Assembly: GCA_937907485.1 (NCBI GenBank)
Contig: CALESR010000270.1
Coordinates: 7,582 to 71,581, forward strand
Length of the DNA stretch: 64,000 bases
From: an uncultured Paracoccaceae bacterium
Lineage (GTDB): Bacteria; Pseudomonadota; Alphaproteobacteria; Rhodobacterales; Rhodobacteraceae
Reading direction: 5' to 3'
Shown here piece after piece: positions 51,873 through 61,195 of the stretch (position 1 is its first letter; each line of letters starts with the position of its first letter). The notes below the pieces were generated by a model, which saw only the letters and a program-made list of their open reading frames with translations, made no database searches and had not been told where the DNA came from. The translations under genes and the position numbers were made by a program.

Positions 51873-53258
51873 ATGCCCGTTGATGCCCCCGAACCCGATC
51901 ACCGGATTGCAGGCGTAAGCGCCGCGCGACTGGCGGCGTTTTCCACCCGCGAGGCGGCGCGTTTCACGCAGACAAGGGTCAAGACCCGCGCCTTGCTGGA
52001 TCAGGGCGAGGCCGCTTGGCTGTCGGGCGTGCCAATGCACTGGATGCGCGACTGGCCCTCACCTTGGCCTCTGGTGATGGCTTCGGCGCGCGGTGCGCGA
52101 CTGACGGATGCCGATGGCTATGAGATCGACGATTTCTGTCTGGGCGATACCGGTTCGATGTTCGGCCATTCGCCGGCCCCGGTGGCGCGTGCAATCAAGG
52201 CGCAGGCCGGGCGCGGACTGACGGGCATGTTGCCCTCGAAAGCAGCGCTGCGGGTCGGGCCCTTGCTGCGGGCGACCTTTGGGCCGCTGGTCTGGCAGGT
52301 CGCCACCACCGCAACCGACGCCAACCGCTTTGCCCTACGGGTAGCGCGGGCGGTGACCGGGCGGCCGAAGGTGTTGGTGTTCAACGGCTGCTACCACGGC
52401 ACGGTCGATGAGACGATGGTGACGCTGGAAGGTGGGCGAACGGTCAACCGGCCCGGCCTGTTGGGGCAATTCGCCGACCTGAGCCTTGGCGCGGTCTGTG
52501 TCGAGTTCAACGATCTGGCCGGGGTTGAGGCGGCTTTGGCGCAAGGCGATGTCGCCGCCGTGCTGACCGAGCCGGTGATGACCAATTCCTGCATGGTCCT
52601 GCCCGATCCGGGGTTTCACGCGGGGCTGCGCAGCCTGACCCGGGCACATGGTGCGCTGCTCATCATCGATGAGACGCATACGATTTCGTCAGGGCTGGGT
52701 GGCTATACGCGGGTGCATGGTCTGGACCCCGACATGTTCGTTGTCGGCAAATGTGTCGCGGGCGGGGTGGCGACAGCGCTCTGGGGGATGACCGAGGCGG
52801 TTGCCGAGCGGTATACCGTGGTCAATGCCGGGCGCGCCTCGGGGCATTCGGGGATGGGGACGACGCTGTCGGCCAATCCTCTGCAGTTTGCCGCGCTCGA
52901 GGCGACCTTGGCCGAAGTGATGACGCCCGGCCATTACGCCCACATGGAACGGGGCGCCGCGCGGTTGGAGGCCGGTCTTGCACAGGTGATCGCCGCTCAT
53001 GGCCTGCCGTGGCATGTGGTGCGCGTGGGTGCGCGGGTCGAATTCATCTGTGCGCCGGGGCCCTTGAAAAACGGCGCCGAAGCGGCGCGGGCGCATCAGC
53101 CGCAGGTCGAGGCGGCGCTGCATCTGGGACTGCTCAATCGCGGCTGCCTGATCGCGCCTTTTCACAATATGATTCTGGTCAGCCCAAAGACGCGAAAGCG
53201 CCAGATCGACCGGCTGATCGCGGCCTTTGACGAAATCCTCACCGAGTTGATGCGATGA
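51873..53258 (+). CDS. Class III aminotransferase (PLP)
   Basis: A 461-residue fold type I aminotransferase. DADGYEIDDFCLGDTGSMFGH matches glutamate-1-semialdehyde-aminomutase-like sequences, TTATDANRFALRVARAVTG, NGCYHGTVDE, IIDETHTISSG (PLP aspartate) and FVVGKCVAGG with the catalytic lysine follow. The clear ETHT instead of the usual DEV in the active-site strand and the lack of heme genes argue for catabolic amine transamination rather than GSA aminomutase. The ATG at 51873 has AGGAG 5 bp upstream; the stop overlaps the next gene by ATGA. Confidence 0.82.
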   Translation: MPVDAPEPDHRIAGVSAARLAAFSTREAARFTQTRVKTRALLDQGEAAWLSGVPMHWMRDWPSPWPLVMASARGARLTDADGYEIDDFCLGDTGSMFGHSPAPVARAIKAQAGRGLTGMLPSKAALRVGPLLRATFGPLVWQVATTATDANRFALRVARAVTGRPKVLVFNGCYHGTVDETMVTLEGGRTVNRPGLLGQFADLSLGAVCVEFNDLAGVEAALAQGDVAAVLTEPVMTNSCMVLPDPGFHAGLRSLTRAHGALLIIDETHTISSGLGGYTRVHGLDPDMFVVGKCVAGGVATALWGMTEAVAERYTVVNAGRASGHSGMGTTLSANPLQFAALEATLAEVMTPGHYAHMERGAARLEAGLAQVIAAHGLPWHVVRVGARVEFICAPGPLKNGAEAARAHQPQVEAALHLGLLNRGCLIAPFHNMILVSPKTRKRQIDRLIAAFDEILTELMR

Positions 53259-54643
53259 CCGACACCTGCCCCTCAGGCGCCACCAAGGCCGAGGCCGAGG
53301 CCTTTCTGGCCGCACATCCCGATATTCAGGCGATCGATATCTTGCTGCACGATTCCAACGGGATCGGGCGCGGCAAGATCATCCGGCGCCACGAATTGTT
53401 GAGCATTTTCGAGGGCGGACGGCATCTGCCGATCTCGATCCTTGGTCTCGATATTCTGGGTGAGGATGTGCACGAGACCGGCCTGATCTGGGACGCGGGC
53501 GACGGCGACCTACGGGCTTGGCCGGTGCCTGGCACGCTGAAGGCGCAGCACGGCACCGACCCCGCGCGGGCCGAGATGTTTCTCGGGCAATACCATCTGG
53601 ACGGCACGCCGATGCTTTCCGACCCGCGCCACGCGCTGGCCCGGCAAAAGGACGCTCTGGCGGCGATGGGGCTTTTTCCGTCAGCGGCGTTCGAACTGGA
53701 GTTTTTCCTCCTTGATCCCGAGCGCGACGCCCTAGGCCGGGTGCAGCCCGCCCGAGACGTGCTGGACGGACGGTTTTCCAACAAGACCGAAGTTTATTCC
53801 GTCGATCAGTTGATCGGCATGCAGCCCTTGTTCGACGATATCTATGCGGGCGCGGCCAAGGCCGACATCACGGCGGAAACGCTGATTTCGGAATATGCGC
53901 CGGGGCAGTATGAATTGACCCTGCGCTACCGCGCCGATGTGTTGACGGCGGCCGATGATCTGGTGCGCCTGAAGCGCATTGTGCGGGCGCAGGCGCGCAG
54001 GCATGGCGTGGTGGCCTGTTTCATGGCCAAGCCGATCGCGGATTACGCGGGTTCTGGGATGCATCTGCATGTGTCCTTGCAGGATGCCGAGGGGCGCAAC
54101 GTGTTCTCCGAAGCGCCGGGGGCTGGCTGGACCGACACCCTGCGGCATGCCATCGGTGGGATGATCCAGACGATGGGCGAGTCGATGTTGGTTTTCGCCC
54201 CCCACGCCAATTCCTGGCGGCGGTTCGCCAATCAGTCCTATGCGCCGGTTTCGCCCACCTGGGGCGTGAACAACCGCTCGGTCGCGCTGCGCATTCCCGC
54301 CGGCGATGTTCGGGCGCGGCGGATCGAGCACCGCCCGGCGGGGGTGGATGCCAACCCTTATCTGGTGGCGGCGACCGTCCTCGCGGCGCTGCGTAAGGGC
54401 ATTGTCGAACACATCGACCCCGGCCCTGAAACGACCGGCAACGGCTATGACGCCGGGGCTGGGGCAGGGATCCCGCGCGACTGGCGCTCGGCCATCGAGG
54501 CTGCAACGGGCTCGGCGTTCCTCAAGGACGCCCTTGGCGACGAGATGCACCGGACGTTTTGCGCGGTCAAGGCGGCGGAATATGCCCGCGTGGCGCGCAC
54601 GATTCCGGATGTGGACTTCGATCTCTATCTGCATAGGGTGTGA
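53255..54643 (+). CDS. Glutamine-synthetase-family ligase (gamma-glutamyl-amine type)
   Basis: A 462-residue member of the glutamine synthetase superfamily. The N-terminal beta-grasp has DILLHDSNGIGRGKIIRR; the catalytic part has FELEFFLLDPE (metal glutamates), YAPGQYELTLRY, GSGMHLHVSL (ATP and glutamate site), NSWRRFANQSYAP, NNRSVALRIP and RRIEHRPAGVDANPYL. Length and motifs match gamma-glutamylpolyamine/monoamine synthetases (PuuA/GlnA3-like) better than the biosynthetic GlnA. It is coupled to the aminotransferase. The likely role is ATP-dependent glutamylation of an amine in a catabolic pathway. Confidence 0.83.
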   Translation: MTDTCPSGATKAEAEAFLAAHPDIQAIDILLHDSNGIGRGKIIRRHELLSIFEGGRHLPISILGLDILGEDVHETGLIWDAGDGDLRAWPVPGTLKAQHGTDPARAEMFLGQYHLDGTPMLSDPRHALARQKDALAAMGLFPSAAFELEFFLLDPERDALGRVQPARDVLDGRFSNKTEVYSVDQLIGMQPLFDDIYAGAAKADITAETLISEYAPGQYELTLRYRADVLTAADDLVRLKRIVRAQARRHGVVACFMAKPIADYAGSGMHLHVSLQDAEGRNVFSEAPGAGWTDTLRHAIGGMIQTMGESMLVFAPHANSWRRFANQSYAPVSPTWGVNNRSVALRIPAGDVRARRIEHRPAGVDANPYLVAATVLAALRKGIVEHIDPGPETTGNGYDAGAGAGIPRDWRSAIEAATGSAFLKDALGDEMHRTFCAVKAAEYARVARTIPDVDFDLYLHRV

Positions 54644-54717
54644 GGCTTGGGGAGGCTGCCAGTCCCCTACCGGGGCGCGGCCGGATTGGGAAACCCATGC
54701 AGATCAGGGTGGCAAAG

Positions 54718-55866
54718 ATGCACGGTAAGTTCCTGGTCTTTGCATTGATCGCAGGCGCGGCCGAGGCGCAGGTCTGCGCGCCCGTGGCGGCGCCGCTGGT
54801 CAATGCCTGTGACGGGCCGCGCGTGACGCTGGCGATCGGCGGCGACGTGCTGGTGCATCGGGCGCTGGCGTGGCGTGGGTACGAGCGTGGGTTCTCCAGC
54901 CTGTGGGGCGCCGTCGAGCCGATCTTACAGGCGGCGGATCTGGCGGTGCTGAACCTCGAAGGGCCGGTGGCGGCGGGATTTGCACGCGGCGGGCGGCGGG
55001 TGGCCGATCCGGGGCCGGTGTTCGATGACGTCGTTTATACCGAGTATCCGGCCTTCAATTATCACCCGGTGCTGATCGAGGCGCTGCTCGGGTCAGGCGT
55101 CGATGTGGTGACGACGGCCAACAACCACGCGCTGGACCGCGGACCGACGGGGTTGGACGCGACGCTGGGCGCGCTGGAACGTGCCGGAATGCGCCATGTG
55201 GGCGCAGTTCGGGGCGGCGAGGCGGTTTGGCGGCCGTTGCGGCTGCGGACGGCGGCGGGGCAACTCAGCCTGATCGCGTGCACGTTTTCCACCAATGGCA
55301 TAGCGGATGCACGGGGTCAGGTGCCGCACTGCTATGAGGATCGCGCGGGTCTTCTGGCATTGGTGCGAGCCGAGGCCGCAGGCGGCGCCGGTGTGCTGGT
55401 GCTGCCGCATTGGGGTCAGGAGTATGAGCTGGAACCAGATCGCGCGCAGCGGGGGCTGGCGCGCGATCTGGTGGCAGCCGGGGCGATGGCGGTGGTCGGC
55501 ACGCATCCGCATGTGCCGCAGCCTTGGGAAATGCTGGTGGGGCCTTCCGGCGTGGTGCCGGTGGTCTATTCGACCGGCAATTTCATCGCCGCGCAGCCGC
55601 CTTTGGCACGGGCGACAGGGATGATCGCCTGGATGGACCTGTGCGCCGGGCCGCGCGGGCCGATGGTGGGCGGGGCGGGTTATGTGCCGATCCAGATGGA
55701 GTTCGAGGGCGCCGATCCTTCGTTGACGCTGGCCGATCAGGGGGCAGCTGGGGTGGCCGGGCGCGCGCTGCTGGCGCGGCAAAGCCCGGGGCGCGAGGTC
55801 GCGTTGAGCTGCAATTCGCCGCGGCGCGCACAGGTCAGGGCGCCCGAGGTGGTGATCGACCGCTGA
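54718..55866 (+). CDS. Secreted CapA-family protein
   Basis: A 382-residue protein with a short signal peptide (KFLVFALIAGAAEAQ) and a CapA metallophosphatase-like domain: LAIGGDVLVHRA, LAVLNLEGPVA, VVTTANNHALDRG, VLPHWGQEYEL, VVGTHPHVPQP and VVYSTGNF. The family occurs in capsule and poly-gamma-glutamate loci; periplasmic location differs from the cytoplasmic CapA-like protein at 28.6 kb. ATG 54718 has AGGGTGG 6 bp upstream; ATG 54697 is an alternative. It stands next to the amine cluster, 74 bp downstream, but need not be related to it. Confidence 0.8.
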   Translation: MHGKFLVFALIAGAAEAQVCAPVAAPLVNACDGPRVTLAIGGDVLVHRALAWRGYERGFSSLWGAVEPILQAADLAVLNLEGPVAAGFARGGRRVADPGPVFDDVVYTEYPAFNYHPVLIEALLGSGVDVVTTANNHALDRGPTGLDATLGALERAGMRHVGAVRGGEAVWRPLRLRTAAGQLSLIACTFSTNGIADARGQVPHCYEDRAGLLALVRAEAAGGAGVLVLPHWGQEYELEPDRAQRGLARDLVAAGAMAVVGTHPHVPQPWEMLVGPSGVVPVVYSTGNFIAAQPPLARATGMIAWMDLCAGPRGPMVGGAGYVPIQMEFEGADPSLTLADQGAAGVAGRALLARQSPGREVALSCNSPRRAQVRAPEVVIDR

Positions 55867-55997
55867 GCCGCGCCAACCGGTCGCAGGGGGCCCATCTTGA
55901 CGCGTGGCGGTTCCGGGATGCAGCCTGAGGGCGCCGCCGTCGCGTTGTGCCGGGCGGCGAACGGTCAGCGGTTTCAACCGGCATCGGAGGTCATGGA

Positions 55998-56516
55998 ATG
56001 AGCCTGATGCGACACTCCCTTGTTTTGTCAGCCGTTTGCGCGTTGATGACGGTGACGGGTCTGCCCGGTCGGGTTGCGGCGGATCAACCCTCGATCCTGA
56101 TGGTGGCGATCGATCCGGGGGCGTTGAACCGCGTCGTGCGGCAAGAACTCGGTCGCCCGGCGGCGCGGTCCCTTCGCGCGGCATTGGTCGGCGCCACCTA
56201 TCGGGTGCCCGAGATCTCGGACCTGTATGGGCCGGATTGGGTGGTTGTCGATTCGCTGTTTCCCATCCTTAGGGCGTTGCGCGACGCCGCTGTAACCGAC
56301 CAGCGCCTAAACGAGGTTCTGGCGGAGGTGAACGAGGCCGCACCCGTGCGCGGTCTGGCGATCACGCCGGCTTTCGGCGGCTGCCTGACAGTGACCTTGT
56401 CGGTCGAGGTGCATGACGGCATCACCGGCGTGCAGGCGCAGGGAGTCGAGTCCGACATCGAAGGCTGCGGCTCGGGCGACCTGACGCAGGTCGGGCCGGG
56501 TTTTTATGAGTTCTGA
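55998..56516 (+). CDS. Secreted hypothetical protein (172 aa)
   Basis: A 172-residue protein with a signal peptide (SLVLSAVCALMTVTGLP, cleavage near VAADQ). The mature part is about 145 residues, mixed alpha/beta, with two cysteines in the C-terminal half (GGCLTV and IEGCGSG) that could form a disulfide. No family recognised. The ATG at 55998 follows CGGAGG by 7 bp; a nearby ATG at 55993 is in another frame. Its 3' end overlaps a convergent DUF4169-like gene by 13 bp. Confidence 0.65.
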   Translation: MSLMRHSLVLSAVCALMTVTGLPGRVAADQPSILMVAIDPGALNRVVRQELGRPAARSLRAALVGATYRVPEISDLYGPDWVVVDSLFPILRALRDAAVTDQRLNEVLAEVNEAAPVRGLAITPAFGGCLTVTLSVEVHDGITGVQAQGVESDIEGCGSGDLTQVGPGFYEF

Positions 56517-56698
56517 GGCGGCTCGGGCGCGCGCTGGTGGGCGTCGAGATCACGTTCAGCCTTGTCCGCGCGGGCACGGGTCAGATCGCGCTCGACCTTG
56601 CTGACGCCATATTTCGCGGCTTGCACGGCGCCCGCGTCCCGCTCGGCCGCGCGGGCGTTCTGTTTGCGCCTTATGCGCAGATTGATGATCTGCGCCAC
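56504..56698 (-). CDS. DUF4169-family small protein
   Basis: A 64-residue, highly charged alpha-helical protein. The N-terminal MAQIINLRIRRKQNARAAE and the repeated A-x-x-A pattern with YGVSKVERDL match the DUF4169 family of alphaproteobacteria. These are soluble and of unknown function. It is 3 bp from the next gene on the same strand. Confidence 0.8.
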   Translation of the reverse strand: MAQIINLRIRRKQNARAAERDAGAVQAAKYGVSKVERDLTRARADKAERDLDAHQRAPEPPQNS

Positions 56699-56701
56699 GG
56701 G

Positions 56702-56959
56702 TTACCCCCTCAACGCGCGCCAAAGACCCAGCCCGGCGCCCAGCGCAAAACCCGGAAGGATGGCATAGATCCCCAGCGCCGCAGCGCCCATCTCGCAGCC
56801 GCCTGAACTGCCGGGGCCGCAGCCCCCGGCCAGATGGCTGATCCCCAGCGCGCCAAAAGCCGCGACGATCGGCACCAACAGCGCCCCCATCAGCCCCCAG
56901 CCCAGCGCGCGGGGCAGGGCGCGCAGCAGGCGCGAGAGGGGGCTTGGATTGGCGTTCAT
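56702..56959 (-). CDS. Small membrane protein (85 aa)
   Basis: An 85-residue protein with two hydrophobic segments (about 17-40 and 58-80) separated by a cysteine- and glycine-rich loop CGPGSSGGC. No family recognised. Its start at 56959 overlaps the stop of the upstream ferric-reductase-domain gene as ATGA, so the two are co-translated. A two-cysteine periplasmic or cytoplasmic loop could form a disulfide. Confidence 0.6.
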   Translation of the reverse strand: MNANPSPLSRLLRALPRALGWGLMGALLVPIVAAFGALGISHLAGGCGPGSSGGCEMGAAALGIYAILPGFALGAGLGLWRALRG

Positions 56960-57555
56960 CCGGCCAGTCTGGCAGGTTTGCGCGGGCCATACCAGTACCA
57001 AAGCCGGTAAACCTCCAACACCGCGAGCGGGCCGAAATGCACCAACGCTGCCCAGGGGCTGGCCCAGTCATGCAGCGCTGCCCAATGCACCAGCGTCAGC
57101 ACCGCGGCCGGGTATGTCCAGCGTTGCAGGCTCTTCCAGCGCGGCCCCATGGCGCGCAGCGCCCAGTCCGCCGAAGTCACGGCCAGCGGCACGAAAATGG
57201 CCATCGCCAGCCAGCCGGTCCAGATGTCGAAACGCGCGACCTGCTCCAGCACCCGCTCCAGCGTGCCGCGGTCGATCACATAGAGCACCGTATGCGCGGC
57301 GGCATAGGCAAAGCTGGCGACGCCGAAGTATCGCCGGTTCTGGCGCAGCCAGCGGGGGAATCGTGCCTGACGAAAGATCAGGATCAGCGGCGAGGCCAGC
57401 AGGGTGATGATGAGAAACCGCGCCGAGAACTCGCCGGTTGGGTGCAAGAGGATATGGGCAATGCGCGGGTTGTCCGAGGTGGCGAGTTGCCAAGCCATCC
57501 CTGCGCCGGGAAGCGACAGGATCAGCCAGAGAATATAGGGGGAAAAGCGCGACAT
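56956..57555 (-). CDS. MsrQ-like ferric-reductase-domain membrane protein
   Basis: A 199-residue heme-binding-type membrane protein with about six segments. HPTGEFSARFLIITLLASPL, YFGVASFAYAAAHTVLYV and LTLVHWAALHDWA carry the histidines expected for heme ligation, as in YedZ/MsrQ. MsrQ passes electrons to the periplasmic methionine sulfoxide reductase MsrP. No msrP gene is adjacent, so it may have another partner or msrP is elsewhere. The start ATG at 57555 is chosen because upstream frame is low-complexity. Confidence 0.78.
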   Translation of the reverse strand: MSRFSPYILWLILSLPGAGMAWQLATSDNPRIAHILLHPTGEFSARFLIITLLASPLILIFRQARFPRWLRQNRRYFGVASFAYAAAHTVLYVIDRGTLERVLEQVARFDIWTGWLAMAIFVPLAVTSADWALRAMGPRWKSLQRWTYPAAVLTLVHWAALHDWASPWAALVHFGPLAVLEVYRLWYWYGPRKPARLAG

Positions 57556-57610
57556 ATCAGGCTCCAGAGGGTGCGCACCTGTCACGCGCGGCGCCATGGT
57601 TTCCGTCGGT

Positions 57611-58465
57611 CTAGAGGCTGCGCGCGGCAAAGGTGTCGCAGGCCGCCAGATCGCCGCCACGATAGCCAGTGAAGAACCAGCGCTGCCTTTGGTCACTGGT
57701 GCCGTGAGTGAAGCTGTCGGGCACCACGGCGCCGCCGGCGGCGCGTTGCAACGCGTCGTCCCCAATGCGCGCCGCCGTCGCCAGCGCCTGCCGGATGTCG
57801 GCTTCGGTCAGTGCCAGCCGCTGCGCTGCCGAACGCGCCCAAAGCCCGGCATAACAATCGGCCTGCAACTCGATGCGCACGCTCAGCGCGTTAGCCTCAC
57901 GCTCGGCCACTCGCTGCCGCTGTGCGTTGACCTGTCCCAATGTGCCGGTCAGGTTCTGTACATGATGCGCAACCTCATGCGCGATGACGTAGGCATTGGC
58001 GAATTCTCCGCCGGCGTTCAACTGCTGCTCCATCACCCGAAAGAACCCGGTGTCCAGATAGACGCGCTGGTCGCCGGGACAATAAAACGGCCCCATCGCC
58101 GCCTGCGCCGAACCACAGGCCGACGCGGTGCCGCCGCGATAGAGCACCAGCGTGGTCGGCTGATACCGCTGGCCGGCGGCGCGGAACAGTGTGGTCCAGA
58201 CCTCCTCGGTCTCGGCAAGAACGGTTGCGACAAAGGCCTCTTCGTCATCGTCGATCGCATTGGGTCCGCTGGGCGCCGGGGCGCTGGCCACAGTGCCGGT
58301 GCCGCCCGAGAGGAAGGGCGTCACATCGACGCCGAAATAGGCGCCAATCAGCAAGACGATTATCGTGGCGCCGATGCCCAACCCACCGCCGGGGCCACGA
58401 CCGCCGCCTCCGCCTGTCCGCCGGTCCTCGATGTTACGACTGGTCCGCCGCCCACGCCACTGCAT
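57611..58465 (-). CDS. Neutral zinc metallopeptidase (YpfJ/KPN_02809-like)
   Basis: A 284-residue protein. An N-terminal cytoplasmic tail with RRTSRNIEDRR and a glycine-rich linker leads to one membrane segment (about 35-55). The catalytic domain contains the HEVAHHVQN (H-E-x-x-H) motif near residue 165 and EREANALSVRIELQADCYAGLW, with the third zinc ligand. This matches the DUF2342/neutral zinc metallopeptidase family (YpfJ). The ATG at 58465 is used; an earlier one at 58513 has little support. The role in the envelope is not known. Confidence 0.85.
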   Translation of the reverse strand: MQWRGRRTSRNIEDRRTGGGGGRGPGGGLGIGATIIVLLIGAYFGVDVTPFLSGGTGTVASAPAPSGPNAIDDDEEAFVATVLAETEEVWTTLFRAAGQRYQPTTLVLYRGGTASACGSAQAAMGPFYCPGDQRVYLDTGFFRVMEQQLNAGGEFANAYVIAHEVAHHVQNLTGTLGQVNAQRQRVAEREANALSVRIELQADCYAGLWARSAAQRLALTEADIRQALATAARIGDDALQRAAGGAVVPDSFTHGTSDQRQRWFFTGYRGGDLAACDTFAARSL

Positions 58466-58540
58466 GACACTACCCCGTTGTGCACTGACGCCATCTTGCG
58501 GCCCGCGCGGCAAATGTCAAACCGCGCGGGCAAAGCTCGG

Positions 58541-59479
58541 TCAGGGGCGGCTTTTGCGGAACGATGAATCCGGCGTTCCGGTGAAGCACCCCATCACGTG
58601 CGGATAAGCCTCGGTAACGACATAGCCATAGACCCCGTCCTGAACCATGCCGTTGCACTGATCCAGATCACCCGATCCCGGCACATAAACCCAGTCGTCG
58701 ATAAATGTTCCGTCATGCGTGCGGCCCGGTCCACCAGCGCGCAACCCGGCGCGCAACTGATAGCTGGTGCGCACTCGGCGGATCGTTGAACCGTCGCGGA
58801 TAAAGCTGCCGAAGATTGGAAAGCCATCCGCAGCAAAGCCGATCACCGGTGAGGGGCGACTGGCATCGTCCTGATCGAAGAGGGCCATCGGGTTGCCGTG
58901 GTAATGATAGGTGCCGTCGGGTTGGGTGTGAGCGTTGTGTTCGTCCGCGCCAAATTGGCCACCCGGTCCCAGAGGATCATACCGATACGGCGCCGACATG
59001 TCGTTGCAGCCGATACGGCCATCGCCAACGCCAAAACAACCGGCGGCCATCATGTCCAGCTTGACGCCATTCAGAAAGATCGCGTTGTCGTATTCCAGGC
59101 TCAAGGGTGTGGGTTGTGCGGCGGCGCGGGGGCTGGCGGTGATGGAATAGGATTGCGCGCTTTCTTGCGTCGGGGTGTGAAAGCGGCCCGTGGCGTTGAA
59201 ATCATGGTTGGGGATCGCGTTTGATTCGATCCGGCAGGTGCCACCGCTGCTGGTCACGGTAACCTCGGCCTCGAAGGTGCGCTGGTTTTGTACGTCGCTG
59301 ACCGTCGCCGTATTTGCGGCGACGTAATCGGCGCAATTGGCCGAGCGCGCGGTCAGCACCGCATCGGTGATGTCATGCGCAAGGGCCGGACGGGTCGTGT
59401 ATCCGGTGGCCAGTGCCAAGGTCAGAACCGCCGCGCCAGCGCCGCGGTTCAGGGGGGTATAGGGGTTCGAAAGGGTCAT
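58541..59479 (-). CDS. Secreted YHYH-domain protein
   Basis: A 312-residue exported protein with a signal peptide (AAVLTLALATGY, cleavage near ALA-HDI). The YHYH domain is marked by HNAHTQPDGTYHYHGNP, with further histidines and an AADGFPIFGSF block. Histidine and acidic clusters suggest metal binding. Domain function is unknown; members occur in secreted proteins of many bacteria. It stands alone, upstream of fumC on the same strand. Confidence 0.8.
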   Translation of the reverse strand: MTLSNPYTPLNRGAGAAVLTLALATGYTTRPALAHDITDAVLTARSANCADYVAANTATVSDVQNQRTFEAEVTVTSSGGTCRIESNAIPNHDFNATGRFHTPTQESAQSYSITASPRAAAQPTPLSLEYDNAIFLNGVKLDMMAAGCFGVGDGRIGCNDMSAPYRYDPLGPGGQFGADEHNAHTQPDGTYHYHGNPMALFDQDDASRPSPVIGFAADGFPIFGSFIRDGSTIRRVRTSYQLRAGLRAGGPGRTHDGTFIDDWVYVPGSGDLDQCNGMVQDGVYGYVVTEAYPHVMGCFTGTPDSSFRKSRP

Positions 59480-59549
59480 TCAGACATTCTCCGGCGTTGA
59501 TACCGGTAACAGAACGCTTGAGATGCCCTTTTCCGTCGCGATTTCGTGA
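59480..59549. other. Short intergenic region
   Basis: 70 bp between the YHYH gene start and the fumC stop, both on the minus strand. AT-richer than the genes and likely holds the YHYH promoter. No hairpin with a T tract was found. Confidence 0.25.
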
Positions 59550-60944
59550 TTATCCCTTGGGCGAGATCATGTCCTCAGGGCGAACGACGCGGTCGAAGGT
59601 CTCGCCATCGACATAGCCCAGCGCAATCGCCTCCTCGCGCAGGGTGGTGCCGTTCTTGTGCGCGGTTTTGGCGACTTTGGTGGCCGCGTCATAGCCGATG
59701 GTCGGCGCCAGCGCCGTCACCAGCATCAGCGACTCCTTCATCAGCTTGTCGATGCGCGCGACATTGGCCTGCGTGCCGACCACCATGTTGTCGGTGAAGG
59801 CACTGGCGCTGTCGCCCAGAAGCTGCATGGATTGCAGCACGTTATACGACATCATCGGGTTATAGACGTTCAACTCGAAATGGCCCTGCGATCCGGCAAA
59901 ACCCACCGCCGCGTCGTTGCCCATGACATGCGCGCAGACCATGGTCAGCGCTTCGGCCTGCGTCGGGTTCACCTTGCCCGGCATGATGGAACTGCCCGGT
60001 TCGTTCTCAGGCAGGATCAACTCGCCCAGACCCGAGCGAGGGCCCGAGCCCAGCAGCCGCAGGTCATTGGCGATCTTGAACAGGCTGGCAGCGACGGTTT
60101 TCAGCGCGCCGCTAAACATCACCATCGCGTCATGCGCGGCCAAGGCCTCGAATTTGTTCGGGGCGGTGACAAATGGAAGTCCGGTGATATCAGAAATTTG
60201 CGCGGCGACCCTGACATCCCAGCCGACGCGGGTGTTCAGGCCGGTGCCCACCGCCGTGCCGCCTTGCGCCAGTTCATAGATGTGCGGAAGGCACATTTGT
60301 ACCCGCTCGATCCCCCGCTCGACCTGCTTGGCATAGCCGCTGAATTCCTGCCCAAGCGTCAAGGGCGTCGCATCCTGAGTATGGGTGCGGCCGATCTTGA
60401 TGATGTCCTTGAATTCGACTGACTTGGCCGCCAGCGCCGCATGAAGCTTGCGCAGGCCCGGCAGCAGCACGTCGCGCGCCAGCATGCCGATGGCGACATG
60501 CATCGCTGTGGGGAAGGTGTCGTTCGACGATTGACCCATGTTCACATGATCATTCGGGTGCACCGGCTTTTTCGAGCCCATGACGCCGCCAAGCACCTCG
60601 ATCGCGCGGTTCGAGATCACCTCGTTGGCGTTCATGTTCGACTGCGTGCCCGAGCCGGTCTGCCAGACGACAAGGGGGAAATTGTCGTCGAATTTCCCCT
60701 CGATCACCTCTTGCGCAGCGGCGGCGATGGCATGGCCCAATTCAGCCGAAATGTCGCCTTGCGTGATGTTGACCAAGGCGCAGGCCTTCTTGATGACCCC
60801 CAGAGCGCGGATGATCGGCACTGGCTGACGTTCCCAGCCGATCGGAAAGTTGATGATCGACCGCTGGGTCTGCGCGCCCCAGTATTTGTCGGCGGGAACC
60901 TCCAGCGGGCCAAAGCTGTCGGTTTCGGTGCGGGTGGCGGACAT
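59550..60944 (-). CDS. fumC: Fumarate hydratase, class II
   Basis: A 464-residue cytoplasmic enzyme that interconverts fumarate and L-malate in the citric acid cycle. It has DSFGPLEVP and YWGAQTQRS near the start, [39 protein letters not shown] and the superfamily signature [15 protein letters not shown]. Length and motifs are those of FumC, with the iron-independent fold. Start at 60944 as normal. Transcribed alone. Confidence 0.96.
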   Translation of the reverse strand: MSATRTETDSFGPLEVPADKYWGAQTQRSIINFPIGWERQPVPIIRALGVIKKACALVNITQGDISAELGHAIAAAAQEVIEGKFDDNFPLVVWQTGSGTQSNMNANEVISNRAIEVLGGVMGSKKPVHPNDHVNMGQSSNDTFPTAMHVAIGMLARDVLLPGLRKLHAALAAKSVEFKDIIKIGRTHTQDATPLTLGQEFSGYAKQVERGIERVQMCLPHIYELAQGGTAVGTGLNTRVGWDVRVAAQISDITGLPFVTAPNKFEALAAHDAMVMFSGALKTVAASLFKIANDLRLLGSGPRSGLGELILPENEPGSSIMPGKVNPTQAEALTMVCAHVMGNDAAVGFAGSQGHFELNVYNPMMSYNVLQSMQLLGDSASAFTDNMVVGTQANVARIDKLMKESLMLVTALAPTIGYDAATKVAKTAHKNGTTLREEAIALGYVDGETFDRVVRPEDMISPKG

Positions 60945-61195
60945 GGCGGGACTCCTGCAGCGGGATTTGCGCCCTCATAGCCAGTGGCGCGGGGAAAATC
61001 AATCGGTATGCCAATGTATGCAATGCGCCCGTGCGTTGCGCGACATCTTGCCGTCAAGCGGGGCCGCATCAACAAATGTTGAGAGTCCCGGCAGGGATGC
61101 GCGGCGCTGTTGCCTGAATCAGTGGATTGGGGCAGGGTGCGCAAAACCCTTTTTCGGCGCCTCGTGCGCTGGCCGCTTTTTTCAGGAGTGCGACC
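60945..61195. promoter_or_regulatory. Divergent intergenic region
   Basis: 251 bp between fumC (minus) and the secreted-protein operon (plus); promoters for both are expected. The right end holds the AGGAG at 61184-61188. No RNA gene or clear operator is visible. Confidence 0.35.
61184..61188 (+). promoter_or_regulatory. Ribosome-binding site deciding a TTG start
   Basis: AGGAG ends 7 bp before a TTG at 61196, which is in frame with and three codons upstream of the ATG at 61205. The spacing favours TTG as the start. Confidence 0.6.

Noticed and set aside
51873..53258. Glutamate-1-semialdehyde aminomutase (heme synthesis)
   Set aside because: Alphaproteobacteria use the C4 ALA synthase route, and the context is catabolic; class III aminotransferase is the safer call.
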